This document shows, in pieces, positions 8,219-16,468 of a DNA stretch of 64,000 nt (positions are counted from its first letter, which is position 1; each line of letters begins with the position of its first letter). The DNA is from CALFXN01 sp937957815. Its GTDB lineage: Bacteria; Synergistota; Synergistia; Synergistales; Aminobacteriaceae. Under the pieces are notes generated by a model, which saw only the letters and a list, made by a program, of their open reading frames with translations, ran no database searches and was not told the origin of the DNA. Position numbers and translations under genes: made by a program. Location of the stretch: contig DAIQNX010000009.1 of NCBI GenBank assembly GCA_036788195.1, positions 1 to 64,000 on the forward strand. The letters are read 5' to 3'.

Positions 8219-9193
8219 TTACGCAAAAACCTTGCGAACCCCGGCAACGATCGTTTCGGCGGTAACGCGGTATTCCTTTTCCAGAATCCTCGCAAACGGC
8301 ACCGGAGTGAACGGCGACCCGACGCGGACGATCGGAGCGTCGAGGCAGCCGATCGCCTTCTCGGCGACGATCGCAGCGATCTCGGCACCGACGCCGCACC
8401 GCTTCACCGCTTCGTGCGCGATGACAAGCCGCGTCGTCTTCGCCACAGATGTCAGGATCGTCTCTTCGTCGATCGGAGAGACGCTCCTGAGGTCGATCAG
8501 TTCGACCGAGATTCCGCCCTTTTCCAGTTCGTCCGCCGCCTTGATCGCGTGGTTCATCATCATCGAGTACGAGACGAGCGTGACGTCCTTTCCCTCCCGA
8601 ACGACGTTCGCCTTGCCGATCGGCGTGACGTAGTCCCCGTCCGGAACGTCGCCTTTCATCGAGAAGAGTCCCTTGTGTTCGAAGTAGATGACCGGGTTGT
8701 CGTCCCGGATCGCAGCCTTGAGCAGTCCTTTCGCGTCCACCGGGTTGGACGGAATGACGACTTTGAGGCCCGGGATGTGCGCGAAGAACGCCTCGACGGA
8801 TTGCGAGTGCTGCGCCGCAGCCTGGTTGATCATTCCGTCCGGCGCCCGGAGGACCATCGGGATGCTTTTCTGGCCCCCGAACATGTAGTGGATTTTCGCC
8901 ATCTGGTTGAAGATTTCGTCGAAGCACACGCCCATGAAGTCCGCGAAGTGCATGTCCGCCACCGGCCGCATTCCCGCGAGCGCCGCCCCTATCGCCGCGC
9001 CGACGATGGCCGTTTCGCTGATTGGCGTGTCGATGACCCGCTCTTTGCCGAATTTGTCCGGCAGTCCCTTGAATTGTCCGAAGATGCCTCCCTGCCGCGC
9101 GATGTCTTCTCCCATGACGAAGACGCTTCCGTCGCGCGTCATTTCCTCTTCCATCGCTTCGAGCGTCGCCTGTGCGAATGATATCGTTCTCAT
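8219..9193 (-). CDS. 2-oxoacid (pyruvate/acetoin) dehydrogenase E1 component, beta subunit
   Basis: 324-residue transketolase-like E1-beta, which completes the thiamine-diphosphate active site for decarboxylation and reductive acylation of E2 lipoate. The activating Glu lies in VMGEDIA (E29). Other landmarks are TPISETAIVG, an AQHSQSVEA segment and the C-terminal domain with DLRSVSPIDEE. It starts 16 nt after E1-alpha. The sequence resembles AcoB and PdhB types about equally. The TRAP genes follow on the same transcript after about 155 nt without any terminator. Confidence 0.93.
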   Translation of the reverse strand: MRTISFAQATLEAMEEEMTRDGSVFVMGEDIARQGGIFGQFKGLPDKFGKERVIDTPISETAIVGAAIGAALAGMRPVADMHFADFMGVCFDEIFNQMAKIHYMFGGQKSIPMVLRAPDGMINQAAAQHSQSVEAFFAHIPGLKVVIPSNPVDAKGLLKAAIRDDNPVIYFEHKGLFSMKGDVPDGDYVTPIGKANVVREGKDVTLVSYSMMMNHAIKAADELEKGGISVELIDLRSVSPIDEETILTSVAKTTRLVIAHEAVKRCGVGAEIAAIVAEKAIGCLDAPIVRVGSPFTPVPFARILEKEYRVTAETIVAGVRKVFA

Positions 9194-9209
9194 TGTCGTT
9201 GTCTCCGTT

Positions 9210-10241
9210 TCACCGTGTCTCTGCGCCCGCAGGGGCCGGAACGTAGAGGTCCGTGTAGAGTTCCGACGCGTCGGGTTCCGGGGATTGCCGCGCGTATTCG
9301 ATGGCTTCGCCGATTGTCCTGACCGCTTCCGCTTTCATCGCGTCGAGGTTTTCCCGCGTCATGACGCCCGCTTCGAGGACTTTCTTTTCGAATGTCGGGA
9401 TCGGGTCGGTGGCGTCGAAGACGTTCTGCACTTCTTCTTTCGTCCGGTATTTCTCCGGGTCGCCGACGAAGTGTCCCTTGATCCGGTAGGTTTTCGTTTC
9501 CAGGATGGCCGGGCCTTCCCCTCGCCTCGCCCGTTCGATGAGGTCGCCCGCCGCTTCGTAGACCGCGAAGACGTCGTTGCCGTCGACGATGACTCCGGGG
9601 ATGCCGTATCCCTGCGCCCGGTCCGCGATGTCGTCGACCGAGGTGGTGGTCCGGTAGGGCGTCGTGGATGCGAACTGGTTGTTTTCGCAGACGAAGAGCA
9701 CCGGCAGTTTCCAGACGGCCGCCATGTTGATCGCTTCGTGGAAGGTCCCGCGGTTCGACGCTCCGTCTCCGAAGAAGAAGACCGAGACGCCGTCCGTTTT
9801 CTGCATTTTCTGCGCGAGCCCCGCTCCGGTGACCATCGTGAAGCCGCCTCCGACGACGCCGTTCGCCCCGAGCATTCCCACGCTGAAGTCCGCGATGTGC
9901 ATCGAGCCGCCCTTGCCCTTGCAGTAGCCCGTCTTTTTCCCGAAGATTTCCGCCATCATCCGCTTCGGGTCCGCTCCCTTGGCCAGCGTGTGTCCGTGCC
10001 CCCGGTGCGTGCTCTGGATGTAGTCCGTCTTCCGGAGATTCCCCATCACGCCCGTCGCCGTGGCTTCTTCACCGATGTACAGATGCACGAATCCAGGGAT
10101 CTCCCCCGCAAAGAAGTTCTCTTCGACCTTCAGCTCGAAGTTCCGGATCAGCACCATCGTCTCGTAGAACCACCGCAACTTCTCCGCCCCATACTCCCCG
10201 AGCGGAACCTGCGGCCTTCTCCATTCCCCTTTCGCGCACAT
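9210..10241 (-). CDS. 2-oxoacid (pyruvate/acetoin) dehydrogenase E1 component, alpha subunit
   Basis: 343-residue E1-alpha with the thiamine-diphosphate motif GDG (158-160)..NN (187-188) and the STHRGHGH segment near 77-84. It decarboxylates the 2-oxo substrate together with E1-beta. ATG 10241 has a weak purine-rich RBS (GGAGAGGG). It is the first structural gene after the GntR regulator, with an 82-nt gap. Together with E1-beta, E2 and E3 it makes a complete NAD-linked complex. Such a complex is less usual than pyruvate:ferredoxin oxidoreductase in strict anaerobes. Confidence 0.93.
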   Translation of the reverse strand: MCAKGEWRRPQVPLGEYGAEKLRWFYETMVLIRNFELKVEENFFAGEIPGFVHLYIGEEATATGVMGNLRKTDYIQSTHRGHGHTLAKGADPKRMMAEIFGKKTGYCKGKGGSMHIADFSVGMLGANGVVGGGFTMVTGAGLAQKMQKTDGVSVFFFGDGASNRGTFHEAINMAAVWKLPVLFVCENNQFASTTPYRTTTSVDDIADRAQGYGIPGVIVDGNDVFAVYEAAGDLIERARRGEGPAILETKTYRIKGHFVGDPEKYRTKEEVQNVFDATDPIPTFEKKVLEAGVMTRENLDAMKAEAVRTIGEAIEYARQSPEPDASELYTDLYVPAPAGAETR

Positions 10242-10323
10242 CGTCGCCCTCTCCTTTCATTTCCGTCGCCCGCCCGAGGCGAAGCGATATCGAAAAAAAC
10301 CGGCGCCCCCGAAGAGATGAGCT

Positions 10324-10995
10324 TCAGGAATGCCCCGGAAAATCCTCTCTCAATTGTTCATGTTCCTGCCAGAAAAGAATGTTGGCTTTCCCTGTAAGCA
10401 GATGCTGGTGCATCGCGGCGGCAGCCCGGTCCGGGTCACCGCGGCGCAATGCGTCGGCGATGGCGCAATGCTCCTGAAAGGATCTCCGGACCGAACCGCT
10501 ACACCGGAGAACATTCAGCCCAACAGAAAAGAATCGTTCGCGAATGCGACGGGCGACATTGTTGATGAGGGAATTGGCGTACCTGTCCAGAAAAAGATCG
10601 TGGAACGTCCGGTCGTGGACGAGGTACTCCGTCACATCGGAACGTGCCATCGCTCCCTTCTGAAACTCCAGGTTCCTGTCGATACGGTCCATCCATTCGG
10701 CCGGAAGGGTTCGGGCTATCTCTCTGACGACGAATTCTTCAAGAGCCATCCTCAAGGCGAATGTTTCGTTCACCTCGCGGATGGATACGTCCGGAATCAC
10801 GATTCCCCTGTTCGGAAGAATATCGATGAACCCCTCCGCCTGAAGCTGGAGAAGAGCTTCCCGGATCGGGGTTCTGCTCATGTTGAGCTCGACTGACAGA
10901 GAATTTTCGGAAAGTCGGGATATATCTATTCCGGGATTCTGCAACAGCCTCTCTTTGATCCACTCGTATGCGAGTTCTTTTTTTCTTTTGATCAT
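10324..10995 (-). CDS. GntR family transcriptional regulator (FCD domain)
   Basis: 223-residue regulator: winged helix at the N-terminus (SVELNMSRTPIREALLQLQAEGFIDILPNRG) and a C-terminal FCD ligand domain with His/Asp metal-site candidates (HDRTFHDLF, QEHCAIADALRRGD). Two in-frame ATGs precede the domain; 10995 (MIKRKKE) is preferred because GGGAGG lies 12 nt upstream, whereas 11007 touches it. It heads the E1/TRAP/E2/E3 operon and likely senses the transported or oxidised acid. The repeats at 11025-11052 suggest autoregulation. Confidence 0.9.
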   Translation of the reverse strand: MIKRKKELAYEWIKERLLQNPGIDISRLSENSLSVELNMSRTPIREALLQLQAEGFIDILPNRGIVIPDVSIREVNETFALRMALEEFVVREIARTLPAEWMDRIDRNLEFQKGAMARSDVTEYLVHDRTFHDLFLDRYANSLINNVARRIRERFFSVGLNVLRCSGSVRRSFQEHCAIADALRRGDPDRAAAAMHQHLLTGKANILFWQEHEQLREDFPGHS

Positions 10996-11024
10996 GAAAA
11001 CTTTCATCCTCCCGTGGGGGGTGT

Positions 11025-11052
11025 ATACAAGTAATATACAACCTCCATACAA
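11025..11052. promoter_or_regulatory. Candidate GntR operator: three 11-bp-phased TTGTAT repeats
   Basis: The hexamer ATACAA (TTGTAT on the minus strand) occurs at 11025-11030, 11036-11041 and 11047-11052, exactly 11 bp apart. The promoter-distal copy is part of the palindrome TGTATACA (11023-11030). The array covers the expected transcription start of gntR, so a protein bound along one helical face would block transcription. Confidence 0.65.
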
Positions 11053-11054
11053 TA

Positions 11055-11083
11055 AATGTATAAATAGCGCGTCTTTTTGTCAA
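11055..11083 (-). promoter_or_regulatory. Promoter of gntR and the dehydrogenase/TRAP operon
   Basis: Minus strand: perfect -35 TTGACA (11078-11083), 17-nt spacer, -10 TACATT (11055-11060). The operator repeats begin 2 bp downstream. Confidence 0.75.
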
Positions 11084-11140
11084 CCGCTTCTTTTGAATCA
11101 GAGGTGAGAAATGTGGCGGAGGAGAAACTTCAAGTCAGTT

Positions 11141-11620
11141 CTATCTGGAGATATCTGCTGCGGTCTTTCCGGAGGCGTCTTTCCTGTTCAGTCGGTTCAG
11201 GGTTTTTCCGATTTCCATGGATTTCGCTTCAAGCGCGCGAAAGGCATCGACCTCTTTCTCGTATGAAGCGCGCGGATAGTCTCCTCCGTGGCTTTTGTCC
11301 GCAAGTCTGCCGCAGATGTCCGAAAGCGCCAGGATCGCCTCGGAGAGCGAGGAACAATAGGCTCGCAACGATATCAGGAACCGGCCGTTCTCGGTGTCCC
11401 CTTCCGGCTTCATGCCCCTGATGCGCGTACGTATCTCCAGCAGTTCTTCCGAGAGTTTCCGTAACGCGTCTCGTCTCTCGTCGTACGGAACGGGACGATA
11501 GAAGCCCGGAATTCTGATGATTTTTCGCATCGTAGGCCGAAAGAGCTCATCCTGAATCGACATATGAGTCTTGAGAACATCAAACACGTCACGTGCGCAT
11601 TTCCGAGTTTCCGGATTCAT
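11141..11620 (-). CDS. Hypothetical protein, alpha-helical
   Basis: 159 residues with no recognised domain. It is rich in charged heptad-like stretches (DERRDALRKLSEELLEIRTRIRGM and EKEVDAFRALEAKSMEIGKTL), so helical or coiled-coil, and has no signal peptide or membrane helix. Its ATG overlaps the stop of the preceding gene by 4 bp (ATGA), indicating translational coupling with the membrane-anchored protein at 11617-12000. It ends the pyrimidine operon strand. Function unknown. Confidence 0.65.
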   Translation of the reverse strand: MNPETRKCARDVFDVLKTHMSIQDELFRPTMRKIIRIPGFYRPVPYDERRDALRKLSEELLEIRTRIRGMKPEGDTENGRFLISLRAYCSSLSEAILALSDICGRLADKSHGGDYPRASYEKEVDAFRALEAKSMEIGKTLNRLNRKDASGKTAADISR

Positions 11621-12000
11621 TTGTGTTCGCCCAGTCCTTCCGTTTTCGGAATATCGCCGCTGGTCGTCTCGCGAAGCACCGCGACGACGTGTTCCGCGGC
11701 GACACGTTCGGCAGGACTTCCGACGGCTTTTTCAAGTGCTTCGAGCGCGATTTCGAGGTTTCGCAGCCCTTTCTCGACGGTTCGACGATCGTGCGAGGGA
11801 AGTGATTCAAGTGATGATCGTACGGAATTGCAAAGCTCGCGACCGAACGACAAAAGATACTCTGCCTCCGCTGATTTTGGAGCCGGTGAGCGTTCCTCTT
11901 CAGGGCGACTCCGGAGCCAGGCAAAAACCAGAATGAGAATGAGAACGGAGAGCGCCGCTCCTGCCGACGCAGTCCGTCCTCTGACGATTCGCAGCCTCAC
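11617..12000 (-). CDS. Hypothetical membrane-anchored protein
   Basis: 127 residues, with one N-terminal membrane helix (GAALSVLILILVFAWL) followed by a charged helical domain. I chose GTG at 12000 because GGAG lies 8 nt upstream and this start avoids overlap with the dihydroorotase gene ending at 12045; the frame stays open further upstream. It is coupled to the next gene by a 4-bp overlap. No family recognised. The two may form a small envelope-associated complex (inference). Confidence 0.6.
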   Translation of the reverse strand: MRLRIVRGRTASAGAALSVLILILVFAWLRSRPEEERSPAPKSAEAEYLLSFGRELCNSVRSSLESLPSHDRRTVEKGLRNLEIALEALEKAVGSPAERVAAEHVVAVLRETTSGDIPKTEGLGEHK

Positions 12001-12044
12001 GTCGACTGCTCCGAAAAATTCAGAGACATGGTCGGGCGTCCCCG

Positions 12045-13421
12045 TTATGCGAAACGGCGGGCAATCTTTCCCCATCCCGGTTCCGTCGTGATCTTTCCGT
12101 TCGCGAACACTGTCCTGCCCCGAACGATCGTCCGCTCCGGCTTTCCGAAGACCCTCCATCCGTCGAAGACGCGCGCGCTCGCGCGGCACCGGGTGAACAT
12201 CTCGTCTTTCGAGATCGTCTCTTCGCGTTCAGGATCGATCAGGACGAAATCCGCATCGGCCCCGAGCGCAATGATACCCTTTTTCGGATAAAGCCCGAAT
12301 ACCTTCGCCGGGTTCGTGCAGATCAGCTCGATCATACGCCGCAGAGATATCTTCCCTTCGCGGACAGCCGTGTACATGAGCGGAAGGCGAGTTCCGAGCC
12401 CAGGAAATCCCGCAGGAGGAATGAAGATGTTTCCATCCCCCTTCAGTTTTTCTTCCTCAGTGTACGGCGCATGATCGCTTCCGATGAAGTCGATGCTGCC
12501 GTCGCGGACGAATTCCCACATACCCTTGCGCTCTTTCTCGCTCCGGACCGGGGGGTTGCACTTGGCGAACGGACCGAACCGGTCGAGTGCGTCCGTGTTG
12601 AGAAACAGATACGACGGACACGTCTCGGCAAACGCGCGGACTCCGCGTGCACGCGCCTCGTTCACAAGCTCGACAGCGCGCGGGGTGGAAATGTGACAGA
12701 TCTCGACGGTCGCTCCGGTTTCCTCGGCAAAGAGCAGAACCTTCGCCGTGGCTTCGATCTCGCAGATCGGAGGACGGGAACGTTCGTGGTCCTTTGGAGT
12801 CGTCTGTCCCGCGGCGGTCATGTTTCGGATGTTGCGCTGGATCATGGCGTTGTTTTCCGCGTGAAAGGCGCCGATACCTCCGGATTCCGCGATTTTCCTC
12901 ATGACCTCATAGAGATCGGGCGTATCGGGCGCGGTCAGGCCTACGAACTCGGCTTCGCGTCCTTTCGGCGCTTCATGGAGAAAGGTCTTGAAGGCGACGA
13001 TTCCCGATTTCGAACACGGAACGATCGAATCGATCCGATCCATTCCCGCCGCGCCGAAAAACGCGACATCGACGACGGATTCCGATGCGGCCAGGCGCAT
13101 ACGCGCCTCGACAACTCCCGGCGAATAGGGAGGCGGCGAAGAGATCGGCATCTCCATGATCGTTGTGACGCCGCCAGCGGCGGCATCGCACGTTCCGGAG
13201 TGGAACGTCTCTCGTTCATCGTGTCCGGGAGCCCTGATATGAACGTGCGGATCGACGGTTCCGGGAAGAACCATCTTTCCTTCGGCATCGATGATTTCTC
13301 TCCCTTCGATGTCGTCGAGCGTAATAGCCGCCACGACACCGTTCCGGATTCCGAGGGAACAGACAACCGGGGCATCTTCGCCCAGACAGACGGCGCCTCT
13401 TCTGACAACGAGATCGAACAT
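12045..13421 (-). CDS. pyrC: Dihydroorotase-like amidohydrolase
   Basis: 458-residue cyclic amidohydrolase. Metal ligands are visible: HVH (H59, H61), carboxylated Lys K145 in AFKTF, H187 (GAFHAEN), H243 (EICHIS) and D316 (GSDHAPY). Its position after pyrB in a pyr operon argues for dihydroorotase, which closes carbamoyl-aspartate to dihydroorotate. The substrate-binding Arg typical of dihydroorotases (HIR, R63) is present. The usual MPNT motif is MPISS (91-95), closer to allantoinase or hydantoinase. Substrate is therefore probable, not certain. RBS GAAGGAGG precedes ATG 13421. Confidence 0.8.
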   Translation of the reverse strand: MFDLVVRRGAVCLGEDAPVVCSLGIRNGVVAAITLDDIEGREIIDAEGKMVLPGTVDPHVHIRAPGHDERETFHSGTCDAAAGGVTTIMEMPISSPPPYSPGVVEARMRLAASESVVDVAFFGAAGMDRIDSIVPCSKSGIVAFKTFLHEAPKGREAEFVGLTAPDTPDLYEVMRKIAESGGIGAFHAENNAMIQRNIRNMTAAGQTTPKDHERSRPPICEIEATAKVLLFAEETGATVEICHISTPRAVELVNEARARGVRAFAETCPSYLFLNTDALDRFGPFAKCNPPVRSEKERKGMWEFVRDGSIDFIGSDHAPYTEEEKLKGDGNIFIPPAGFPGLGTRLPLMYTAVREGKISLRRMIELICTNPAKVFGLYPKKGIIALGADADFVLIDPEREETISKDEMFTRCRASARVFDGWRVFGKPERTIVRGRTVFANGKITTEPGWGKIARRFA

Positions 13422-13527
13422 TCGCAGCCTCCTTCTTCAGGACCGGGTCGAGGGGGACGCCAGTCGTTTCGCTACAGCATAGCAAACCTTCGTTCCGACC
13501 GATAGACCTGTCGCTCCCGCCGGGGAA

Positions 13528-14469
13528 TCACTCCCGGACGTCTCCGCCGAGCACAAGACTGAGAAGCGCCATACGGACCGCAACACCGCACGCCACCTGA
13601 TCGAGAATCAGAGAATCGCCGCAGTCGGCGACATCACCGGAGAGCTCGACGCCCCTGTTTATCGGGCCCGGATGCATGACTAACGTTTTCTTTCCCGTCC
13701 GGCGCAGACGGTCCGAAGTAATTCCCCATTGCCGATAATACTCCTCGAACGAAGGAATTTCAGCCTCGCACATGCGCTCTTTCTGGACACGGAGCAAAGA
13801 GAGGACATCCATTCCGGGAAGCGCTTCCTCAAGCGTATGGAAGACACCTTCGACACCCCACTCTTCTCTGAATGCTCCGGGAAGAAAAGCGGACGGCCCA
13901 GCAAGATACACTCTGGCGCCGAGTTTCCGGAGAATGCACGCCTGTGACGAAGCGACGCGACTGTGAAGGATATCACCGACGATTGCAACCTTGAGGTCCT
14001 CGAGCGTTCCGACGCGTTCCTTCAGGGCAAGGGCGTCGAGGAGCGCCTGAGTCGGATGGGCGTGCGTCCCGTCCCCTCCGCTGATCACGGATCCGTCGAA
14101 GTACTCCGTCGCTTTCCGGGCGCTTCCGTTGACGGGATGCCGCAGGACAAGGACATCGACGTTCATGGCATTTACCGTTCTGAGAGTGTCCTCGAATGAT
14201 TCTCCCTTCGAAAGGCTGCTCGCGGGGGCGTTGAAGTCGATGGCGTTCATCCCGAGACGCTTTTCCGCGAGTTCGAACGAGATTCGCGTCCGCGTGCTGT
14301 TCTCGAAGAACATGTTGACAGCCGTGAATCCCTTCAGAGTGTCGTGATGCGGGGCCGGTTTGCGGTTCATCGCTTCCCTGCGGTATTCGCCAGCAACACT
14401 GAGAACGGTCAGGATTTCTTCCCGCGACATGCTCTCGATCGTGACGACATGCTTCCGGTTCCAGGTCAT
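13528..14469 (-). CDS. pyrB: Aspartate carbamoyltransferase, catalytic chain
   Basis: 313 residues, the usual length of the catalytic chain, which makes N-carbamoyl-L-aspartate from carbamoyl phosphate and aspartate. Carbamoyl phosphate-binding STRTR (58-62), HPTQALLD (138-145) and the aspartate loop HPGPINRGVEL are all intact. No pyrI regulatory chain is present, so the enzyme is probably of the unregulated trimeric type. It starts 8 nt after the aroM-like stop and lies 106 nt before the dihydroorotase gene. Carbamoyl-phosphate synthase genes are not in the window. Confidence 0.95.
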   Translation of the reverse strand: MTWNRKHVVTIESMSREEILTVLSVAGEYRREAMNRKPAPHHDTLKGFTAVNMFFENSTRTRISFELAEKRLGMNAIDFNAPASSLSKGESFEDTLRTVNAMNVDVLVLRHPVNGSARKATEYFDGSVISGGDGTHAHPTQALLDALALKERVGTLEDLKVAIVGDILHSRVASSQACILRKLGARVYLAGPSAFLPGAFREEWGVEGVFHTLEEALPGMDVLSLLRVQKERMCEAEIPSFEEYYRQWGITSDRLRRTGKKTLVMHPGPINRGVELSGDVADCGDSLILDQVACGVAVRMALLSLVLGGDVRE

Positions 14470-14477
14470 ATGTTCTT

Positions 14478-15173
14478 TCAGTCTCCTTCGTCAGTTCCAT
14501 ACGCTTCCCTCAGAACGGAAGCGACCACAGTCCCGGGCAGAAAGACGGGACGGGATACGATTCGCGCCACTCGTCTCCTCATCGCGACGGTAAATCCCAG
14601 ACAGTCGAGGACGACCGCATCGATCCGGCCGCGCAACGACTCTGCGGCTTCGTCAAGAAAAACGGGATCCCCGTAAGGGGATCCCGTCGTGATCAAAAGC
14701 TCTCGTCCTTCCCTCTCCCACTCTGTTTTCTTGAGGGCCTCCTGTTCCCTGACTGGGACGATGACCCCGAGACGCCCGGCGGGCAAAAACGCGTCCACGA
14801 TACCTCTGACGAGTTTCATGGGATGGAGGAGATTCATTCCGGGGAGAGCCGCCTCGCGATACTCTCCCTGACAGAGAATCAACGCCGTCGAGAGGCCCTC
14901 GTCACGAATCTTTCCGAGCGTCGACCGCAGCATCGCGACGATGTCGGATTTCACCATCCGTACCGAACGTCCGTCCCGAAGACGCGTCACGTACACCACC
15001 GCTTCCCTCGGACATTCCGCCGTCTTCGAGAGATGAGAGAGCCTTTCCTCGGTCGCGTCGTCGAGGAGACCGTACTCCACGAGAGACACTCCCTCTTCGA
15101 GGATTTTCCTCATCGGGGTGGTGATCTCGGTTCTGGGAGACTGCCCTATCGTGACAGCGGCGATCCGGATCAT
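14478..15173 (-). CDS. AroM family protein
   Basis: 231 residues starting MIRIAAVTIGQSPR, the hallmark start of the AroM family, which belongs to the Asp/Glu/hydantoin racemase-like fold. Cysteines possibly equivalent to racemase catalytic ones occur in LILCQGEY and LDCLGF. The biochemical role of AroM is not established. Start ATG 15173 matches the family N-terminus; the frame is open further upstream into the binding-protein gene. Its place between a liv-type ABC transporter and pyrB/pyrC suggests a job on an amide, hydantoin or amino-acid substrate (inference). Confidence 0.82.
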   Translation of the reverse strand: MIRIAAVTIGQSPRTEITTPMRKILEEGVSLVEYGLLDDATEERLSHLSKTAECPREAVVYVTRLRDGRSVRMVKSDIVAMLRSTLGKIRDEGLSTALILCQGEYREAALPGMNLLHPMKLVRGIVDAFLPAGRLGVIVPVREQEALKKTEWEREGRELLITTGSPYGDPVFLDEAAESLRGRIDAVVLDCLGFTVAMRRRVARIVSRPVFLPGTVVASVLREAYGTDEGD

Positions 15174-15202
15174 GCGCGCGTCTTCCTCGCCCTCGGAAAG
15201 AA

Positions 15203-16420
15203 CTACTTTCGCTCTTCCCACGCCGGGGCGGGGTAGATCACGTCGTTCTGCTTCGACTCTTCCGGGTACACCGTAACGAACTTCCCCTTCTGGATCTGGA
15301 TCGCGGGGTGAATCGTCTTGATGTTCTGCCCCTTCTCGTCGAACTTGACCCCAGGCCACGTCGAAAGTTCGAGATCCATGCCCCTGAGCGCACCTCGAAC
15401 CTTGTCGGTCTCGATCGACCCGGCCTTCTCAACGGCAAGCTGCAGCAGGCTTCCCGCCGCGCTCGCGCTCGCCGCGTGGTAGCCCGGCGTATACGTCTCG
15501 CCGAACATCGCGCGGCATGCTTTGACGTAGTCTTCAGTCGTCCCGAACACGGGATCCTTCAGCTTCATGGCGGGAATCCACCACTCGCCCTCGATCGCGT
15601 ATTCGGCATCGGCGCCGAGTTCCTTGATGAATCCCTCGACCATGACGCCCACCGAAATCGCGTACATCTTCGGATTGAGCTTGAGCTCCTTGCTCTGCCG
15701 CATGAGCATCAGAGAATCGGCAGTATACCCCGCCAACCCGAGAATATCGGGATTCACAGACTTGACCTTCGTCAGGAGACTCGATATATCGGTCGCGCCC
15801 GCGGGATACTTTTCGAAAAGCACGACCTTGATTCCGGCCTTTTCGAGCGAATTTTTGAAGCCTTCGGCGCAGCTCAGCGGGAAGAGATCGTTGGCGGAAA
15901 TGATCGCAGCCGTCTGCGGTTTCGGGGTCACCTTCTTCGCGACCTCGGCGATCGGGTCCATCAGCAGCGTCGCCGGAGGAAGGATCGAGAAGATGTTTTT
16001 GTACCCGCGTTCATAGATCTTCGTCGCGTTCGCTTCGGGCGCGATCGTGATAATGCCGTACTTTTCGCCGATGGCGCTCGTCGCGAACGTGACTGCGCTC
16101 GAATACGGCCCCATCAGGAACTGCACCTTGTCTTCGGTGATCAGTTTTTCGGTCAACTTCGCGCCGCGCACCGCGTCGCTCTCGTCATCGAGGTAGATCA
16201 TATGAACCTTGTAGCGCTTCTCTCCGACCTTGATTCCGCCGTTGTCATTGACGTGTTTCTCCCAGACCTGGTACCCCATCTTGACCTGCGTTCCTTCGTA
16301 TGCAAGCTTCCCGGTCATCGAAACGGCCACGCCGATCCTGATGACATCCTCCGCGAACACCGCCCCGATCGCCACAAAAAGGAACGCGCACACTACAGCC
16401 AGAGTCAGAACCTTTCTCAT
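15203..16420 (-). CDS. Branched-chain amino acid-type ABC transporter substrate-binding protein
   Basis: 405 residues with signal peptide (MRKVLTLAVVCAFLFVAIGAVFA) and the type I periplasmic-binding fold of LivK-like proteins (IGVAVSMTGKLAYEG, IYLDDESDAVRGAKLTEKLI, MGPYSSAVTFATS). It captures the ligand for LivHMGF encoded upstream. ATG 16420 is preferred over the adjacent GTG 16423, which abuts the GGGAG RBS. Located inside the pyrimidine operon, it could bind a pyrimidine-related or amino-acid ligand; family membership does not decide. Confidence 0.92.
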   Translation of the reverse strand: MRKVLTLAVVCAFLFVAIGAVFAEDVIRIGVAVSMTGKLAYEGTQVKMGYQVWEKHVNDNGGIKVGEKRYKVHMIYLDDESDAVRGAKLTEKLITEDKVQFLMGPYSSAVTFATSAIGEKYGIITIAPEANATKIYERGYKNIFSILPPATLLMDPIAEVAKKVTPKPQTAAIISANDLFPLSCAEGFKNSLEKAGIKVVLFEKYPAGATDISSLLTKVKSVNPDILGLAGYTADSLMLMRQSKELKLNPKMYAISVGVMVEGFIKELGADAEYAIEGEWWIPAMKLKDPVFGTTEDYVKACRAMFGETYTPGYHAASASAAGSLLQLAVEKAGSIETDKVRGALRGMDLELSTWPGVKFDEKGQNIKTIHPAIQIQKGKFVTVYPEESKQNDVIYPAPAWEERK

Positions 16421-16468
16421 CACACTCTCTCCCTTCTTTTTCCGCGTTGTCCTTCTCTTTCAGGAAGG

